Assembly: GCA_016183775.1 (NCBI GenBank)
Contig: JACPDY010000013.1
Span: 1-46,107, forward strand
Reading direction: 5' to 3'
Length of the DNA: 46,107 nt
DNA from: Bacteroidota bacterium
GTDB taxonomy: Bacteria; Bacteroidota; Bacteroidia; JABDFU01
Position 1 is the first letter of the stretch; each line of letters opens with the position of its first letter. A program made the position numbers and the translations under genes. The notes below the pieces were generated by a model. It was not told the origin of the DNA, searched no databases, and was given only the letters and a program-made list of their open reading frames with translations. Positions 25,345-34,960 of the stretch are shown here, in pieces.

Positions 25345-26865
25345 TCACTTCTTTCTCTTCAACACTTCCGCAAGGGAGCGGTCCTCTATTTTACTGTCGA
25401 TCCAGGAAAGAATATCAAATATCTTAAGAAAATTCTGTTCTAAGGGATCTTTTATTATTTCAGCTAATCTAGCCTTAAGCGTTAAAAAGGCGCGCTTCTC
25501 TTCTTCCCTGCTGTTTATTTTATAAATATCCTTTTTCATGAAGGCAAGCAAAAGTTTTTCCGTTTTATATAAATGGTCCCTCGTTTTAAAAAACCGGTAT
25601 ATGTTTTTTACAAGTGATTGCATGAAATTCAATTCTTCTGATTCATAATATACAAAAAGCAACAAGACCCTTGCGGCGCTAACAAATTCTTTTGCCTCCG
25701 AATCTCTCACCTCATTAATAATTTTCAGGGCCCATTTCTTTGATCCCGCAAAATCACTCCCGCAAAAATACGCGAAAGCCATATAAAAACAGATCACAGA
25801 TCGTCGCTTGTTATTTATTATATCTCCGAAACGGGCAAATACACTTTCAACTTCCTTTTCAAGCAGAATTATTTTTGAGTATTGAAAAGTTGCAAGATGT
25901 AAAAATATTGTATTGGTATAAACATAATCGTTCTTTATCCCATCCAGTGTTTTCTCAACGGCCTTTACCTGTTTAAGCTTTTCGATGGCTTGCAGGGCTT
26001 CTTTATAATTCTTCACATAAAAACATGCAAGAATATAATTAGCAAGTGTTTTTATATAATTTTCCGTGTAATACAAACCCCTTTCAGTCAATTGTTCAGT
26101 CACATTCAGCTTTTCCCTGCTCCATTTATAGCTGTTCTTATAATCATTTAATGAAGCCAATAAAATACTCTTCGTCGAATATATCAGTCCCTTTACTTTT
26201 AATGAAAGGTCACCGGGGATTATATTCAGCAAGGGATGTTTGACATACTTTTTCAATTCTTTCAGATGTGCATTATCTCTTAGCCTGGATTGAGAAAAGT
26301 GAGAGATAAATATCTTATCGTTTAATTGCTGATATGTCTCGAGATCAGCTATATTTTTAAGAGTGGTTTTTTTTTCGTTAAAATTATCACGGTAATTTTT
26401 TTCCAAAACAGCCGTGTCGGGAGTAATATTTACGATCAGTTTCCGCTCAAAATCCAGTATAATTAATAGCTCGGGGAATAATTCCAATTTAACAGCCAGC
26501 ATTTTTGCCTCTTTTATTAATGCATTCGACTGCCTGTATAACGCCTTATCATACAACATATCCGCTTTTACGAGCAGATCGGAAATGATTTTAACCGGCC
26601 CATTATTTAAAAAACTGATCTGTTCAAGTATTTTATCATGTAGGTATTTTTTTTGCGCGGATAATCGCTGGATATTAAGTCCTTTAAATCGCTTCAAAAT
26701 AAGTGCATCGTCATTTTGCTTTTGATTATCAATAAAGTCAAATAACTGCATATAAACAGGCACAGTACCATCAACAGATTTCAGGTGTACTTTAAAATAT
26801 ATCTTTTCCCTCTTTGACAAGGATTTTATCAACTTGTACAATTCGTCGGATGATGTTTTTGCCAT
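25345..26865 (-). CDS. Bacteroidota-specific helical (TPR-like) protein, function unknown
   Basis: 506 residues from the ATG at 26865 (MAKTSSDELYKLIK); a TTG four codons upstream is possible. The opening 'SDELYKLIKSLSKREKIYFK' is the hallmark of a large Bacteroidota family of uncharacterised proteins, followed by 'LSAQKKYLHDKILEQI'. The rest is predicted all-helical with TPR-like pairs (e.g. 'NYILACFYVKNYKEALQAIE', 'AFAYFCGSDFAGSKKWALKI'). No signal peptide or membrane segment, so it is probably a cytoplasmic scaffold. It is upstream of ispE and likely co-transcribed with it. Function unknown. Confidence 0.8.
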   Translation of the reverse strand: MAKTSSDELYKLIKSLSKREKIYFKVHLKSVDGTVPVYMQLFDFIDNQKQNDDALILKRFKGLNIQRLSAQKKYLHDKILEQISFLNNGPVKIISDLLVKADMLYDKALYRQSNALIKEAKMLAVKLELFPELLIILDFERKLIVNITPDTAVLEKNYRDNFNEKKTTLKNIADLETYQQLNDKIFISHFSQSRLRDNAHLKELKKYVKHPLLNIIPGDLSLKVKGLIYSTKSILLASLNDYKNSYKWSREKLNVTEQLTERGLYYTENYIKTLANYILACFYVKNYKEALQAIEKLKQVKAVEKTLDGIKNDYVYTNTIFLHLATFQYSKIILLEKEVESVFARFGDIINNKRRSVICFYMAFAYFCGSDFAGSKKWALKIINEVRDSEAKEFVSAARVLLLFVYYESEELNFMQSLVKNIYRFFKTRDHLYKTEKLLLAFMKKDIYKINSREEEKRAFLTLKARLAEIIKDPLEQNFLKIFDILSWIDSKIEDRSLAEVLKRKK

Positions 26866-26986
26866 ACCTTTAACCAATGTTATACCGAATATAATTGTTT
26901 TTTTCCGATTACCTTTCCGTACTCACCTGAATATTGGGAAATATTGGGTTGACTTTCTGTTTTAAATAGATGAACTTTAGAGAAAA

Positions 26987-29900
26987 ATGCATTCGATGAA
27001 ATATGCCCGCCTGATTACATTAGCCCTTTTACTGTTATGCCACACTGTTTTTTCAGGTATCAATGGCTTCGTTACAAACCCATTTGAACATAATGTATTT
27101 ATTGAAAACAAGGGGCAGTTTGACAAAATTGACAAAAGGACCTGCTCCCGTATTCTTTTTGGCGGAATTGATCACGGGGTACAGATCTATTTCACAGCTA
27201 AAGGCTTAACTTATCATTTTGATAAAACTGAATTTCCTGAAGAAAAGGAGAACGAAAGAAAAGAAAATGAAGCAGAACGGGAAATGGAAAGAGTAAAAAA
27301 CAAGAAAATATATAGCTATACCCTCGATATGGAATGGGAAGGTGCAGATCCAGAGGTGAAGTTAATTTCTGAAAATATCGCCACCGAATATTATTGCTAT
27401 GGTGATGACAGATCATCCTTTAAAGCCTCAGCCTACAAAAAACTTATTTATAAAAACGTATATCCAGGGATAGATGTTGAATACATATTTCATGAACAGG
27501 GAGGCTTGAAATATACACTCACCCTTCAACCGGGAGCCGACATTTCAAAAATTAAAATGAAATATAAAAATGCAAAAAGCATTACACCCGACAGGTTGGG
27601 AAATATTATTATTAAAAGTGATTTTGGAAATTTTACCGATCATACCCCTTTTAGCTTTTATGAATCGGACAGATCTGTTGTGAACTCCTCATTTAATGTT
27701 AATGGTGATGAAGTAGGCTTTACACTTAATGGCAACTATGACCGTTCGAAAACATTAATAATTGACCCCTGGCTGACAAATCCGAATTTTTCAATCTTTA
27801 ATTCGGCTTATGAAGTGGAATATGATCTTTCAGGAAACGTATATGTATACGGCGGATCGCTAAAATCTCCGCAATTAATAAAATTCAATAGCGGCGGAGT
27901 CATTCAGTGGGTCTATTCACTTTTCAGTGAAAACTATCACGGCGATATTGCTACAGATGAAGTTAGCGGCACAACGTATTATTCAGATGGATTTGGCGGA
28001 AATGGCAGCACAACAGGAGCCCGAATGTTTAAAATAAATACAGCAGGTAATTTAACAGGTTCCTTTGCAGGCTTCGGAGCCACTATGCTTGAGATCATCA
28101 GGCTTGATTACAACAGATGTATCAATAAATTGATCATTGGAGGAGGTGGTACAGCTCAAACCAATCAATCCGCGATTCTCGATACAAATTTTAACGTGAT
28201 AATATCTCCAAAAAATGCAGTTGCTTCCTGTTGCCCGTTTAATGATATAAATCTCTTAGCACAAGATGATTATGATCCAAACTATTTTTATTTCATTCCC
28301 GGGATCCCGACATCAGGGAGCACAGCACAAGCTAACAAACTTTTCAAAGCTCCTGTTTCAACGATCATCCCCTCCACCTTTTCTGTCCCAACAGGATATG
28401 GCTTTGTTGAAACAGGGAATGCCAACTATTTTGGTACGCACAATTCAGTAATGGGTACAACAAGCAATACAAGAGGATTTGCGTTTAATGGTATTGCAAT
28501 TAGTCCGAATTTTGTTTATACCTATGATGGTTCCATACTGAAAAAATGGAATAAAACGACAGGTGCATTTATTGCACAGGTGAATACAGGCGGAACCATA
28601 TACAGTGCAGGGGGACTTGCTGCCGATGATTGCGATAATGTTTACGCAGGTGTTGGGAATTATCTTACCAATGCAGGATCAATAAAAGAATACAACTCGG
28701 CTCTTTCTCAAATAAATACGTTCTCGGTTCCAAATACCCCCGTCGATCTAAAGTTGGCTCCTAATAATACGCTCTACGCATGCGGTATTGGTTTTGTTAA
28801 ATCATTCTCCACAATAGTCTCTTGTCCTAAGCCTCCGTTAACTTTAACAGTTAACACCATTCCCGTTTCATGCGGAGCCGGCACTAACAACGGAACGGCA
28901 ACTGCAACAGTGACCGGCGGGAGTGGCTCCTATTCATATCTGTGGAGCAATGGACAGACTACTCAAACGGCCACAGGATTGGCTGCAGGCACGTATACTG
29001 TGTTTGTATCCGACAATAGTATTCCTGGCAGTTGTTTGGGAAGCGGAAAAGGAGCAGTTGTTACATCTACAGTTACGATCACCACAACAACCGGCCTTGC
29101 CGTTTCAAGCACCTCTGCATCTCCGATCTGTAACGGAGCAAACAACGGGGTCGCTACTATATCTGTTACAGGAGGAACATCACCTTATACTTATTCATGG
29201 TCCCCTTCAGGGAAAACAGGCGCTTCGGCTACGGGCTTAAATGCGGGCGCATATACTGTATCGGTTACCGATGCAAGCGGGTGCACCATAAAAACCATTC
29301 TTACAATTACTCAATCTGCCCCCTTCACTATTTCGGCCACCGGAAAAACTACATCATGCGGGGCAAACAATGGTACAGCTACTGTCGCAACAACTGGTAC
29401 CGGCATGTATACATACTCCTGGAACCCAATCGGAGGTGTGGGTTCACAAGCCCAGAGTTTGATAAACACACCTCCCGGAATATACACAGTAATAGTAACA
29501 GAACTTAATACAGGTTGTGTTAAAACAGACACTGCCATTATTGCCGCATCAGTAAACACTGTTACAGCTACATTCACACAATCTCCAACAGGTACAATTT
29601 GTGCGGGCACAATGGTCAACTTCACAAATACCGGTTCTACAGGCACTAATATATTTCATTACTGGTCCGTTAATACCCCTTCTATTAAAAACGGGAATAC
29701 TATTGCCTTTTCATATACCTTCTTAACAGCAGGAACATACACCATTACTCAAAGAAATACTGACGGTACCTGTTGGGCTGTGGTAACAAGCACGGTTACT
29801 GTAGTAAATTGCTCCGGCACCATTGTAACCGCAACAGGAAGTTCGGTTTGTTCCGGTTCATGTGCATCCGTAACATCCTCCGCAAGTAATGGTACTGGCC

Positions 29901-30487
29901 CATATACCTACTTATGGAACACGGGTGCCACTACTCAAAATATCAATCCGTGTCCTGCCTCGACAACAACATACACAGTAACCATATCCGACAATACAGG
30001 AGCCACAGCTACTTCTACCGCAATAGCAACAATAAACCCCACAGTAACTGCCACAACCACTCCAACCAACATTACCTGCGATGGTGGAACGAACGGTTCC
30101 GTTTTAGCAACAGGAAGCAACGGAACTTTACCATATACCTATAGTTGGAGTAACGGGTTTTCAGGTTCCTCGGTTTCAGGTTTATCCTCAGGTATATATT
30201 CAGTAAGCATTACTGACAGCAAAGGCTGCACAGCAACTTCCGTTGCGACAATATTATCTCCCCCTGCACTCCTTGGTCAATTTTCAAAAGGCACAGCCAA
30301 TTGTACAGCATGCGGCTGCAAACAATGGCTATTGGTATCAGCGACAGGAGGTACAAGTCCGTATTCCTATACCTGGCCGGATGGATATGTCAAAAGATAC
30401 AAGAATCAACTTTGCCCGGGAGCATATAACATACAGATTACAGATAAAAATGGTTGTAACATATATGTATTAGTAAATGCACCATGA
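26987..30487 (+). CDS. Large surface protein with ENKGQF N-terminal domain and SprB-type repeats (paralogue 1)
   Basis: 1166 residues; the ATG at 26996 is an equally good start. A signal peptide ends near 'HTVFS'. Residues about 35-260 form the domain typed by 'FIENKGQF', 'YKNVYPGIDVEYIFHEQGGL' and 'IDPWLTNP' (DUF7948-like). About 265-620 look like a propeller ('GNVYVYGGSL', 'CDNVYAGVGN'). From about 630 there are SprB-type adhesin repeats ('GSYSYLWSNGQTTQTATGL', 'SPYTYSWSPSGKTG', 'LPYTYSWSNGFSG') with one PKD-like domain. It ends at 1090-1166 with a Cys-containing module shared with the next gene, and has no T9SS sorting domain. The role is probably adhesion or gliding-type surface contact. 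Confidence 0.88.
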   Translation: MHSMKYARLITLALLLLCHTVFSGINGFVTNPFEHNVFIENKGQFDKIDKRTCSRILFGGIDHGVQIYFTAKGLTYHFDKTEFPEEKENERKENEAEREMERVKNKKIYSYTLDMEWEGADPEVKLISENIATEYYCYGDDRSSFKASAYKKLIYKNVYPGIDVEYIFHEQGGLKYTLTLQPGADISKIKMKYKNAKSITPDRLGNIIIKSDFGNFTDHTPFSFYESDRSVVNSSFNVNGDEVGFTLNGNYDRSKTLIIDPWLTNPNFSIFNSAYEVEYDLSGNVYVYGGSLKSPQLIKFNSGGVIQWVYSLFSENYHGDIATDEVSGTTYYSDGFGGNGSTTGARMFKINTAGNLTGSFAGFGATMLEIIRLDYNRCINKLIIGGGGTAQTNQSAILDTNFNVIISPKNAVASCCPFNDINLLAQDDYDPNYFYFIPGIPTSGSTAQANKLFKAPVSTIIPSTFSVPTGYGFVETGNANYFGTHNSVMGTTSNTRGFAFNGIAISPNFVYTYDGSILKKWNKTTGAFIAQVNTGGTIYSAGGLAADDCDNVYAGVGNYLTNAGSIKEYNSALSQINTFSVPNTPVDLKLAPNNTLYACGIGFVKSFSTIVSCPKPPLTLTVNTIPVSCGAGTNNGTATATVTGGSGSYSYLWSNGQTTQTATGLAAGTYTVFVSDNSIPGSCLGSGKGAVVTSTVTITTTTGLAVSSTSASPICNGANNGVATISVTGGTSPYTYSWSPSGKTGASATGLNAGAYTVSVTDASGCTIKTILTITQSAPFTISATGKTTSCGANNGTATVATTGTGMYTYSWNPIGGVGSQAQSLINTPPGIYTVIVTELNTGCVKTDTAIIAASVNTVTATFTQSPTGTICAGTMVNFTNTGSTGTNIFHYWSVNTPSIKNGNTIAFSYTFLTAGTYTITQRNTDGTCWAVVTSTVTVVNCSGTIVTATGSSVCSGSCASVTSSASNGTGPYTYLWNTGATTQNINPCPASTTTYTVTISDNTGATATSTAIATINPTVTATTTPTNITCDGGTNGSVLATGSNGTLPYTYSWSNGFSGSSVSGLSSGIYSVSITDSKGCTATSVATILSPPALLGQFSKGTANCTACGCKQWLLVSATGGTSPYSYTWPDGYVKRYKNQLCPGAYNIQITDKNGCNIYVLVNAP

Positions 30488-30570
30488 TAGCTGTTACACA
30501 AATCAACCCTCTTTCCATTGTGGAAATCGGTCTGCCTGAATATAGCCGTTTCGGCGAAGGCAAGGGAGTA

Positions 30571-30586
30571 AGCCATAAAAATGGCT
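30571..30586. terminator. Short perfect hairpin after paralogue 1
   Basis: AGCCAT-AAAA-ATGGCT, a 6-bp perfect stem with a 4-nt loop, 84 bp after the stop of the first paralogue. No T-run follows, so a Rho-independent terminator is only a possibility. Confidence 0.25.
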
Positions 30587-30669
30587 GAAGTATAAATATG
30601 AACCTTTAGGGCTCCATAGATTTCATTCTGACTGAACGAATTTTAGTTCCTTTTTCTTCCTCATTTTGT

Positions 30670-30677
30670 TAGATTTG
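30670..30677 (+). promoter_or_regulatory. Candidate Bacteroidota -7 box (TAGATTTG)
   Basis: TAGATTTG matches TAnnTTTG exactly and lies 27 bp before the start of the second paralogue. No exact TTTG at the -33 position is seen. It suggests that the two paralogues can be transcribed separately. Confidence 0.38.
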
Positions 30678-30704
30678 TCATTATTAAATAGCTAATTCAT
30701 TATA

Positions 30705-33395
30705 ATGAACCTGTCTTTTTCAGAATTATCAAAAGGAATATATTCCCGACTTGTTTTAGCTGTATTAAGTTTCATTTTTTCTTTGCTCACACTTTGCTCT
30801 CAAACAATGCCAAAACAAAAATGGCATACGGACTTTGGACGGGCTACAGCTTTTGTGGAAAATAAAGGCCAATTTATTCCAGGCAAAAACAAGGGAAACA
30901 ATAAAATTCAATATGAACTTAATAATTACGGAACCCGGGTATTTTTTGAGCCTTCAGGTTTAACATATCTTATTACAATGCCGGATTCTAAACAAAAGGC
31001 CTCCGACATAAAAAGGAAAATGAGGAACGTGAGCGAAGATGAAGACCACATAAAAAACATGGTGAGTGTTACGGAAGAAATAACAATGACTTGGATAAAT
31101 GCGAATCCGGATGTTAAAATAGTTGCCGAGAACAAAGTAGCCGGATCTTATAATTATTTTATTCCCGAAACAAATTCTACTATTATAAGCAATGGCTTTA
31201 AAAAAATCATTTATAAAAATTTATATCCGGGAATTGATGTTGAGTATTCAATACATGAGAAAAATGGGATCAAGTATTCTCTGATCCTTCACCCGGGCGC
31301 AGATATTAATGCTGTTAAAATTCAATTTACCGGACAAAAGAACATTCGGATTGAAGAAAATGGCACAATTCGCATTACTGCTATCGCAGGAGATATTGTT
31401 GATAGTGCGCCAATAACATTTTACAATGATGACCAAACCATTATTCCCTCTTCCTTCAACCTGGATGGAAATATTATAAACTTTAAAACAGCTGAATATG
31501 ACAGATCCCGGACAATTACAATTGATCCCTGGACGACTACTCCAATTTTACCCGGCTCAAATAAAGCTTATGATGTTGAAAGAGATAACGCAGGAAATAT
31601 ATATGTATATGGCGGTAATGCTCCATATACGCTATTAAAGTATAACTCATCGGGTACTTTAATCTGGTCATTTACGAGCGCCAACAATAATTTTTTTTAT
31701 GGAGACCTGGTTGTTGAACCTGGGGGTAACGCAACAATTACCGACATGATCAACATTCAAAAAGTAAGTCCGGGAGGCGTTAGCGTTTGGACAAATACCA
31801 CCGGAAACGGAAATCTGGTATGGGAATACTGGACGATAACATATAATAACATCCACAGCAAACTTAAAATATTTGGCGGCTCCGGAACATGTAAGGGAAT
31901 GGACGTAAACCTATTGAACGGAGCGATAAATTCAACTACATCGCATGCCCAAAACGAAATTCGCTCAACCGCATCCGCTGCCAACGGCAATTATTATTGT
32001 TTAACACATGGAACAAAAGACTTTTTTTCCGGGACATATACAGCAGGCAAATTAATCGCTCTTGATCCTAATCTTGCAATTATTTATTCAGTTTCAAGCA
32101 GCTATAAACTAACCTACGATAAATTAGGGTATGCTCCGCTTGGATATGGTGCGATAAATGGAATTGCGGTAAATAAGTGTGCCATTTATACCTCTGATGG
32201 AGCCACCCTTTTTAAACGCGATATTGGAACCGGTTCTCCTTTGGACTCGGTAGTTATTCCCAATGGGAGAAGTGAATTTAATTCAGGCATCGCAGTCGAT
32301 AGCTGTGGCAATGTATTTGTTGGAAGTGGTAAAAAAGTTCATAAGTACGACCGCAATCTTAATCTGATAACGAGCGCCGCTGTTTCGGATACAGTTTACG
32401 GATTATGTATTGGTAAAAATTCTGAAATAATAGCATGTGGGAAAGGGTTTTTAAGCTCTATTGATATGCAGGCAGCTTGTTTGATAACAGCACGGGAAGA
32501 CACTGTTCTCTGTTCGGGAGGGAGTGTCGTGTTAAATGTGACAGGAGGAAGCAATTATTCCTGGCAGCCATCCGCAGGTCTGAGCTGCACAAATTGCACA
32601 GCGCCTGTGGCTACCCCGACAGTTACAACTAAATATATTGTGACAATGAATGCATTATGTGGTAGCCTAAGCGATACCGTACTGGTTACTGTTAACTCTT
32701 GTGGAGTGCTTTCAGCAAACATATCACAAATAAATGTTCCTTGCGGCGGAGACAATAACGGAAGCGCTACCGTCGTTGTTACAAATGGAACCCCATCCTA
32801 TACCTATTCCTGGAGCACAGGAGCCAGCACAACTACAAACGCCCCTTCAAATACATTGAATAACCTTACTGCAGGGACATATACCGTAACAATCAAGGAT
32901 GCATCCGGCACATCAACAACGGCAACTTTTACACTTTCTCCCCTTCCGGCGATAAACAGTCCCATAATTACAATTACCAATTCCTCCTGTGGAAATTCAA
33001 ATGGGAATGCAGTCGTTACAGCGTCTGGTGGGTCAGGCTTGCTAACTTACAACTGGAGTAATGGTACAGTCGGCCAAACAGCTTCAGGGCTCTCAGCCGG
33101 TTCATACAGCGTAACAGTTACAGATGAAAATGGTTGTACTAACACCGCATCTGCAGATGTTCTTTCACCCCCACCCCTTTCGGTACAGTATGCCAAAGGT
33201 AGTTCCAACTGCACAGGCTGCAGTTGCAAAGAATGGATCATGATAAACGCAATCGGGGGCACAAGCCCATACTCCTACCTATGGCCTGATGGATATGTGA
33301 ACAGGTACAAGAGCCAACTTTGCCCGGGTAATTACACCATAAATATTAAAGACAAAAACGGCTGCAGCATAAATGTGAACCTAACTGCGCCATGA
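30705..33395 (+). CDS. Large surface protein with ENKGQF N-terminal domain and SprB-type repeats (paralogue 2)
   Basis: 896 residues, a shorter paralogue of the protein at 26987-30487. A signal segment covers about 17-33. The N-terminal domain has 'FVENKGQF', 'YKNLYPGIDVEYSIHEKNG' and 'IDPWTTTP' in the same order; a propeller-like region follows (about 275-600, 'GNIYVYGGN', 'CGNVFVGSGK'). Next is a PKD/Ig-like domain with 'CSGGSVVLNVTGGSNYSWQP', two SprB repeats ('PSYTYSWSTGAST', 'GLLTYNWSNGTVG') and the 77-residue end module (820-896), whose five Cys align without gaps with paralogue 1. No T9SS domain is present. The stop is 6 bp from a convergent lipoprotein gene. Confidence 0.88.
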   Translation: MNLSFSELSKGIYSRLVLAVLSFIFSLLTLCSQTMPKQKWHTDFGRATAFVENKGQFIPGKNKGNNKIQYELNNYGTRVFFEPSGLTYLITMPDSKQKASDIKRKMRNVSEDEDHIKNMVSVTEEITMTWINANPDVKIVAENKVAGSYNYFIPETNSTIISNGFKKIIYKNLYPGIDVEYSIHEKNGIKYSLILHPGADINAVKIQFTGQKNIRIEENGTIRITAIAGDIVDSAPITFYNDDQTIIPSSFNLDGNIINFKTAEYDRSRTITIDPWTTTPILPGSNKAYDVERDNAGNIYVYGGNAPYTLLKYNSSGTLIWSFTSANNNFFYGDLVVEPGGNATITDMINIQKVSPGGVSVWTNTTGNGNLVWEYWTITYNNIHSKLKIFGGSGTCKGMDVNLLNGAINSTTSHAQNEIRSTASAANGNYYCLTHGTKDFFSGTYTAGKLIALDPNLAIIYSVSSSYKLTYDKLGYAPLGYGAINGIAVNKCAIYTSDGATLFKRDIGTGSPLDSVVIPNGRSEFNSGIAVDSCGNVFVGSGKKVHKYDRNLNLITSAAVSDTVYGLCIGKNSEIIACGKGFLSSIDMQAACLITAREDTVLCSGGSVVLNVTGGSNYSWQPSAGLSCTNCTAPVATPTVTTKYIVTMNALCGSLSDTVLVTVNSCGVLSANISQINVPCGGDNNGSATVVVTNGTPSYTYSWSTGASTTTNAPSNTLNNLTAGTYTVTIKDASGTSTTATFTLSPLPAINSPIITITNSSCGNSNGNAVVTASGGSGLLTYNWSNGTVGQTASGLSAGSYSVTVTDENGCTNTASADVLSPPPLSVQYAKGSSNCTGCSCKEWIMINAIGGTSPYSYLWPDGYVNRYKSQLCPGNYTINIKDKNGCSINVNLTAP

Positions 33396-33401
33396 TGCAA
33401 A

Positions 33402-34706
33402 TCACTTGTTAAACAAAATGTGTATATCAAGGATACTGTCGGCTAAAGCGACTGTGTTGTCAAGGGTAGTAACAGAGGGAGAGTAAGTATACAGTTTCAC
33501 ATCCTTTGCCTGAGCCACAATTAACTGATTATTCACAACATCATACCTCATCCTGTAAGCTTTTACACCACTCACCAACGTTGTTAAACTGTTTTGCGAA
33601 TATTGGTAGCGATATATAATGCCATCATCATGTCCAATGAGATAATTGTCAGCATCGATCTGCACGGCCGACCATATTTTACCTGTGTTCAAAGCATGTG
33701 GGGAAAAAAAACTATTGTTTGCAATGTCATACACTTCCATCGTACCCTGTCCGCTGTTATTACTGAAAACGAATACCTCGTTAGAATTTTTCATCAAATA
33801 ATCCACCACATCTCTGTACATATAGATCTCCTGTATCCCAAGTCCTGTAGCTGAAAGATAAGTCACCAGTTTTTTTGTCGGGCCGGATTTGTCCTTCACT
33901 TCCACCAAAACATGGCTCCCATTCTCAACAACCTTTATTGGGTAAAATCCTGCGGGTACGGGCAGTGTCTCGTAGGTCGATATCCCATAATGATCGTACG
34001 CCTTTACAAAACCTGAATAATACGAAACATAATTCCGGTCACCTTTGTTGTATAAAGAAGTGAAACATGGATCTCCGGAGATCACAGGATCCACTAACCA
34101 TTTAACAGTATTACTTTCCAGGTCAATGCCTTTTATTGCTCCGGTATAATTTCCACTCACATATAAACACCTGTAATACGAACTTATTCCTGAGCCGGCA
34201 TAATCACTTGTATAACTCAATTTATTCAACGCATTAAACGAAGAATCGATCTTAACTATATTTAAAAGAGAGGAAGATCGGGTGATGGCATAAATGCCGG
34301 TTCTGAATGTGGGTGCCTCGTGAATAAATATCTTCAGGTATCCAACTCCAGAATTCACTCCATCCGTTGCTTCAATACGCAGGTAATAATAACCCGTTGG
34401 TAAATGTATATCATACAGCTCGTACTTACGGTCGAGTGCCAGCTTCTTGCCGCTTGCGGTGAATGTTACAGGAACCTGCATTATGGCCTGCTGTTCATTT
34501 AACAGCTTAATATTTACGGAGGTTAACTGCTTATCATCACTGATATCGGCTTTAATTGTGAATATATCATACACGCTGAATATCTGATTTTCATAAGGCG
34601 ATAAAATTTTTACAACTGGCGGAACAATGTCGCTATCCTTCTTACATTGGATAAGTAACATCATTAAAATGAAACCGGGAATAATGTTAATAAGTCCTTT
34701 CCGCAT
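33402..34706 (-). CDS. Lipoprotein with Ig-like domain and beta-propeller-like region
   Basis: 434 residues. Lipobox LIQC places the lipidated Cys at residue 21. Residues about 28-130 form an Ig-like domain ('PPVVKILSPYENQIFSVYD', 'LPTGYYYLRIEATDGVNS'). The rest has repeated short strands ('GIYAITRSSSLLNIVKID', 'GIIYRYQYSQNSLTTL', 'DVKLYTYSPSVTTL') as in a propeller. It is probably anchored in the outer membrane. It is convergent with the second ENKGQF paralogue and may have a related surface role; nothing more specific can be said. Confidence 0.72.
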   Translation of the reverse strand: MRKGLINIIPGFILMMLLIQCKKDSDIVPPVVKILSPYENQIFSVYDIFTIKADISDDKQLTSVNIKLLNEQQAIMQVPVTFTASGKKLALDRKYELYDIHLPTGYYYLRIEATDGVNSGVGYLKIFIHEAPTFRTGIYAITRSSSLLNIVKIDSSFNALNKLSYTSDYAGSGISSYYRCLYVSGNYTGAIKGIDLESNTVKWLVDPVISGDPCFTSLYNKGDRNYVSYYSGFVKAYDHYGISTYETLPVPAGFYPIKVVENGSHVLVEVKDKSGPTKKLVTYLSATGLGIQEIYMYRDVVDYLMKNSNEVFVFSNNSGQGTMEVYDIANNSFFSPHALNTGKIWSAVQIDADNYLIGHDDGIIYRYQYSQNSLTTLVSGVKAYRMRYDVVNNQLIVAQAKDVKLYTYSPSVTTLDNTVALADSILDIHILFNK

Positions 34707-34868
34707 CTATTAAATTTACAATTAAAAATCCATAACTTAAGAAATCGGATTTGATTCGAGAATTGAACCCATTTTTATTTTTTGCTAAGTTTCGGCTTGT
34801 TCAAATCATGTTGACCTAATGTTAATAACCGCATGAATGAATAAACTACATTTGGCTTCCTTGAAAAA

Positions 34869-34919
34869 GGTTCAAGGTTCAAGGTTCAAGGTTCAAGGTT
34901 CAAAGTTGAAGGTTGAAAG
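34869..34919 (+). repeat. Five tandem copies of a 7-bp unit (GGTTCAA) upstream of dnaB
   Basis: Five perfect GGTTCAA units at 34869-34903, then degenerate GTTGAA units to 34919. The array ends 41 bp before the dnaB start and so lies in its leader or promoter region. No inverted partner is visible here. Confidence 0.95.
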
Positions 34920-34960
34920 AAAAAGAAAAATATAGACATATTTAAAATAATAGAATTAAA

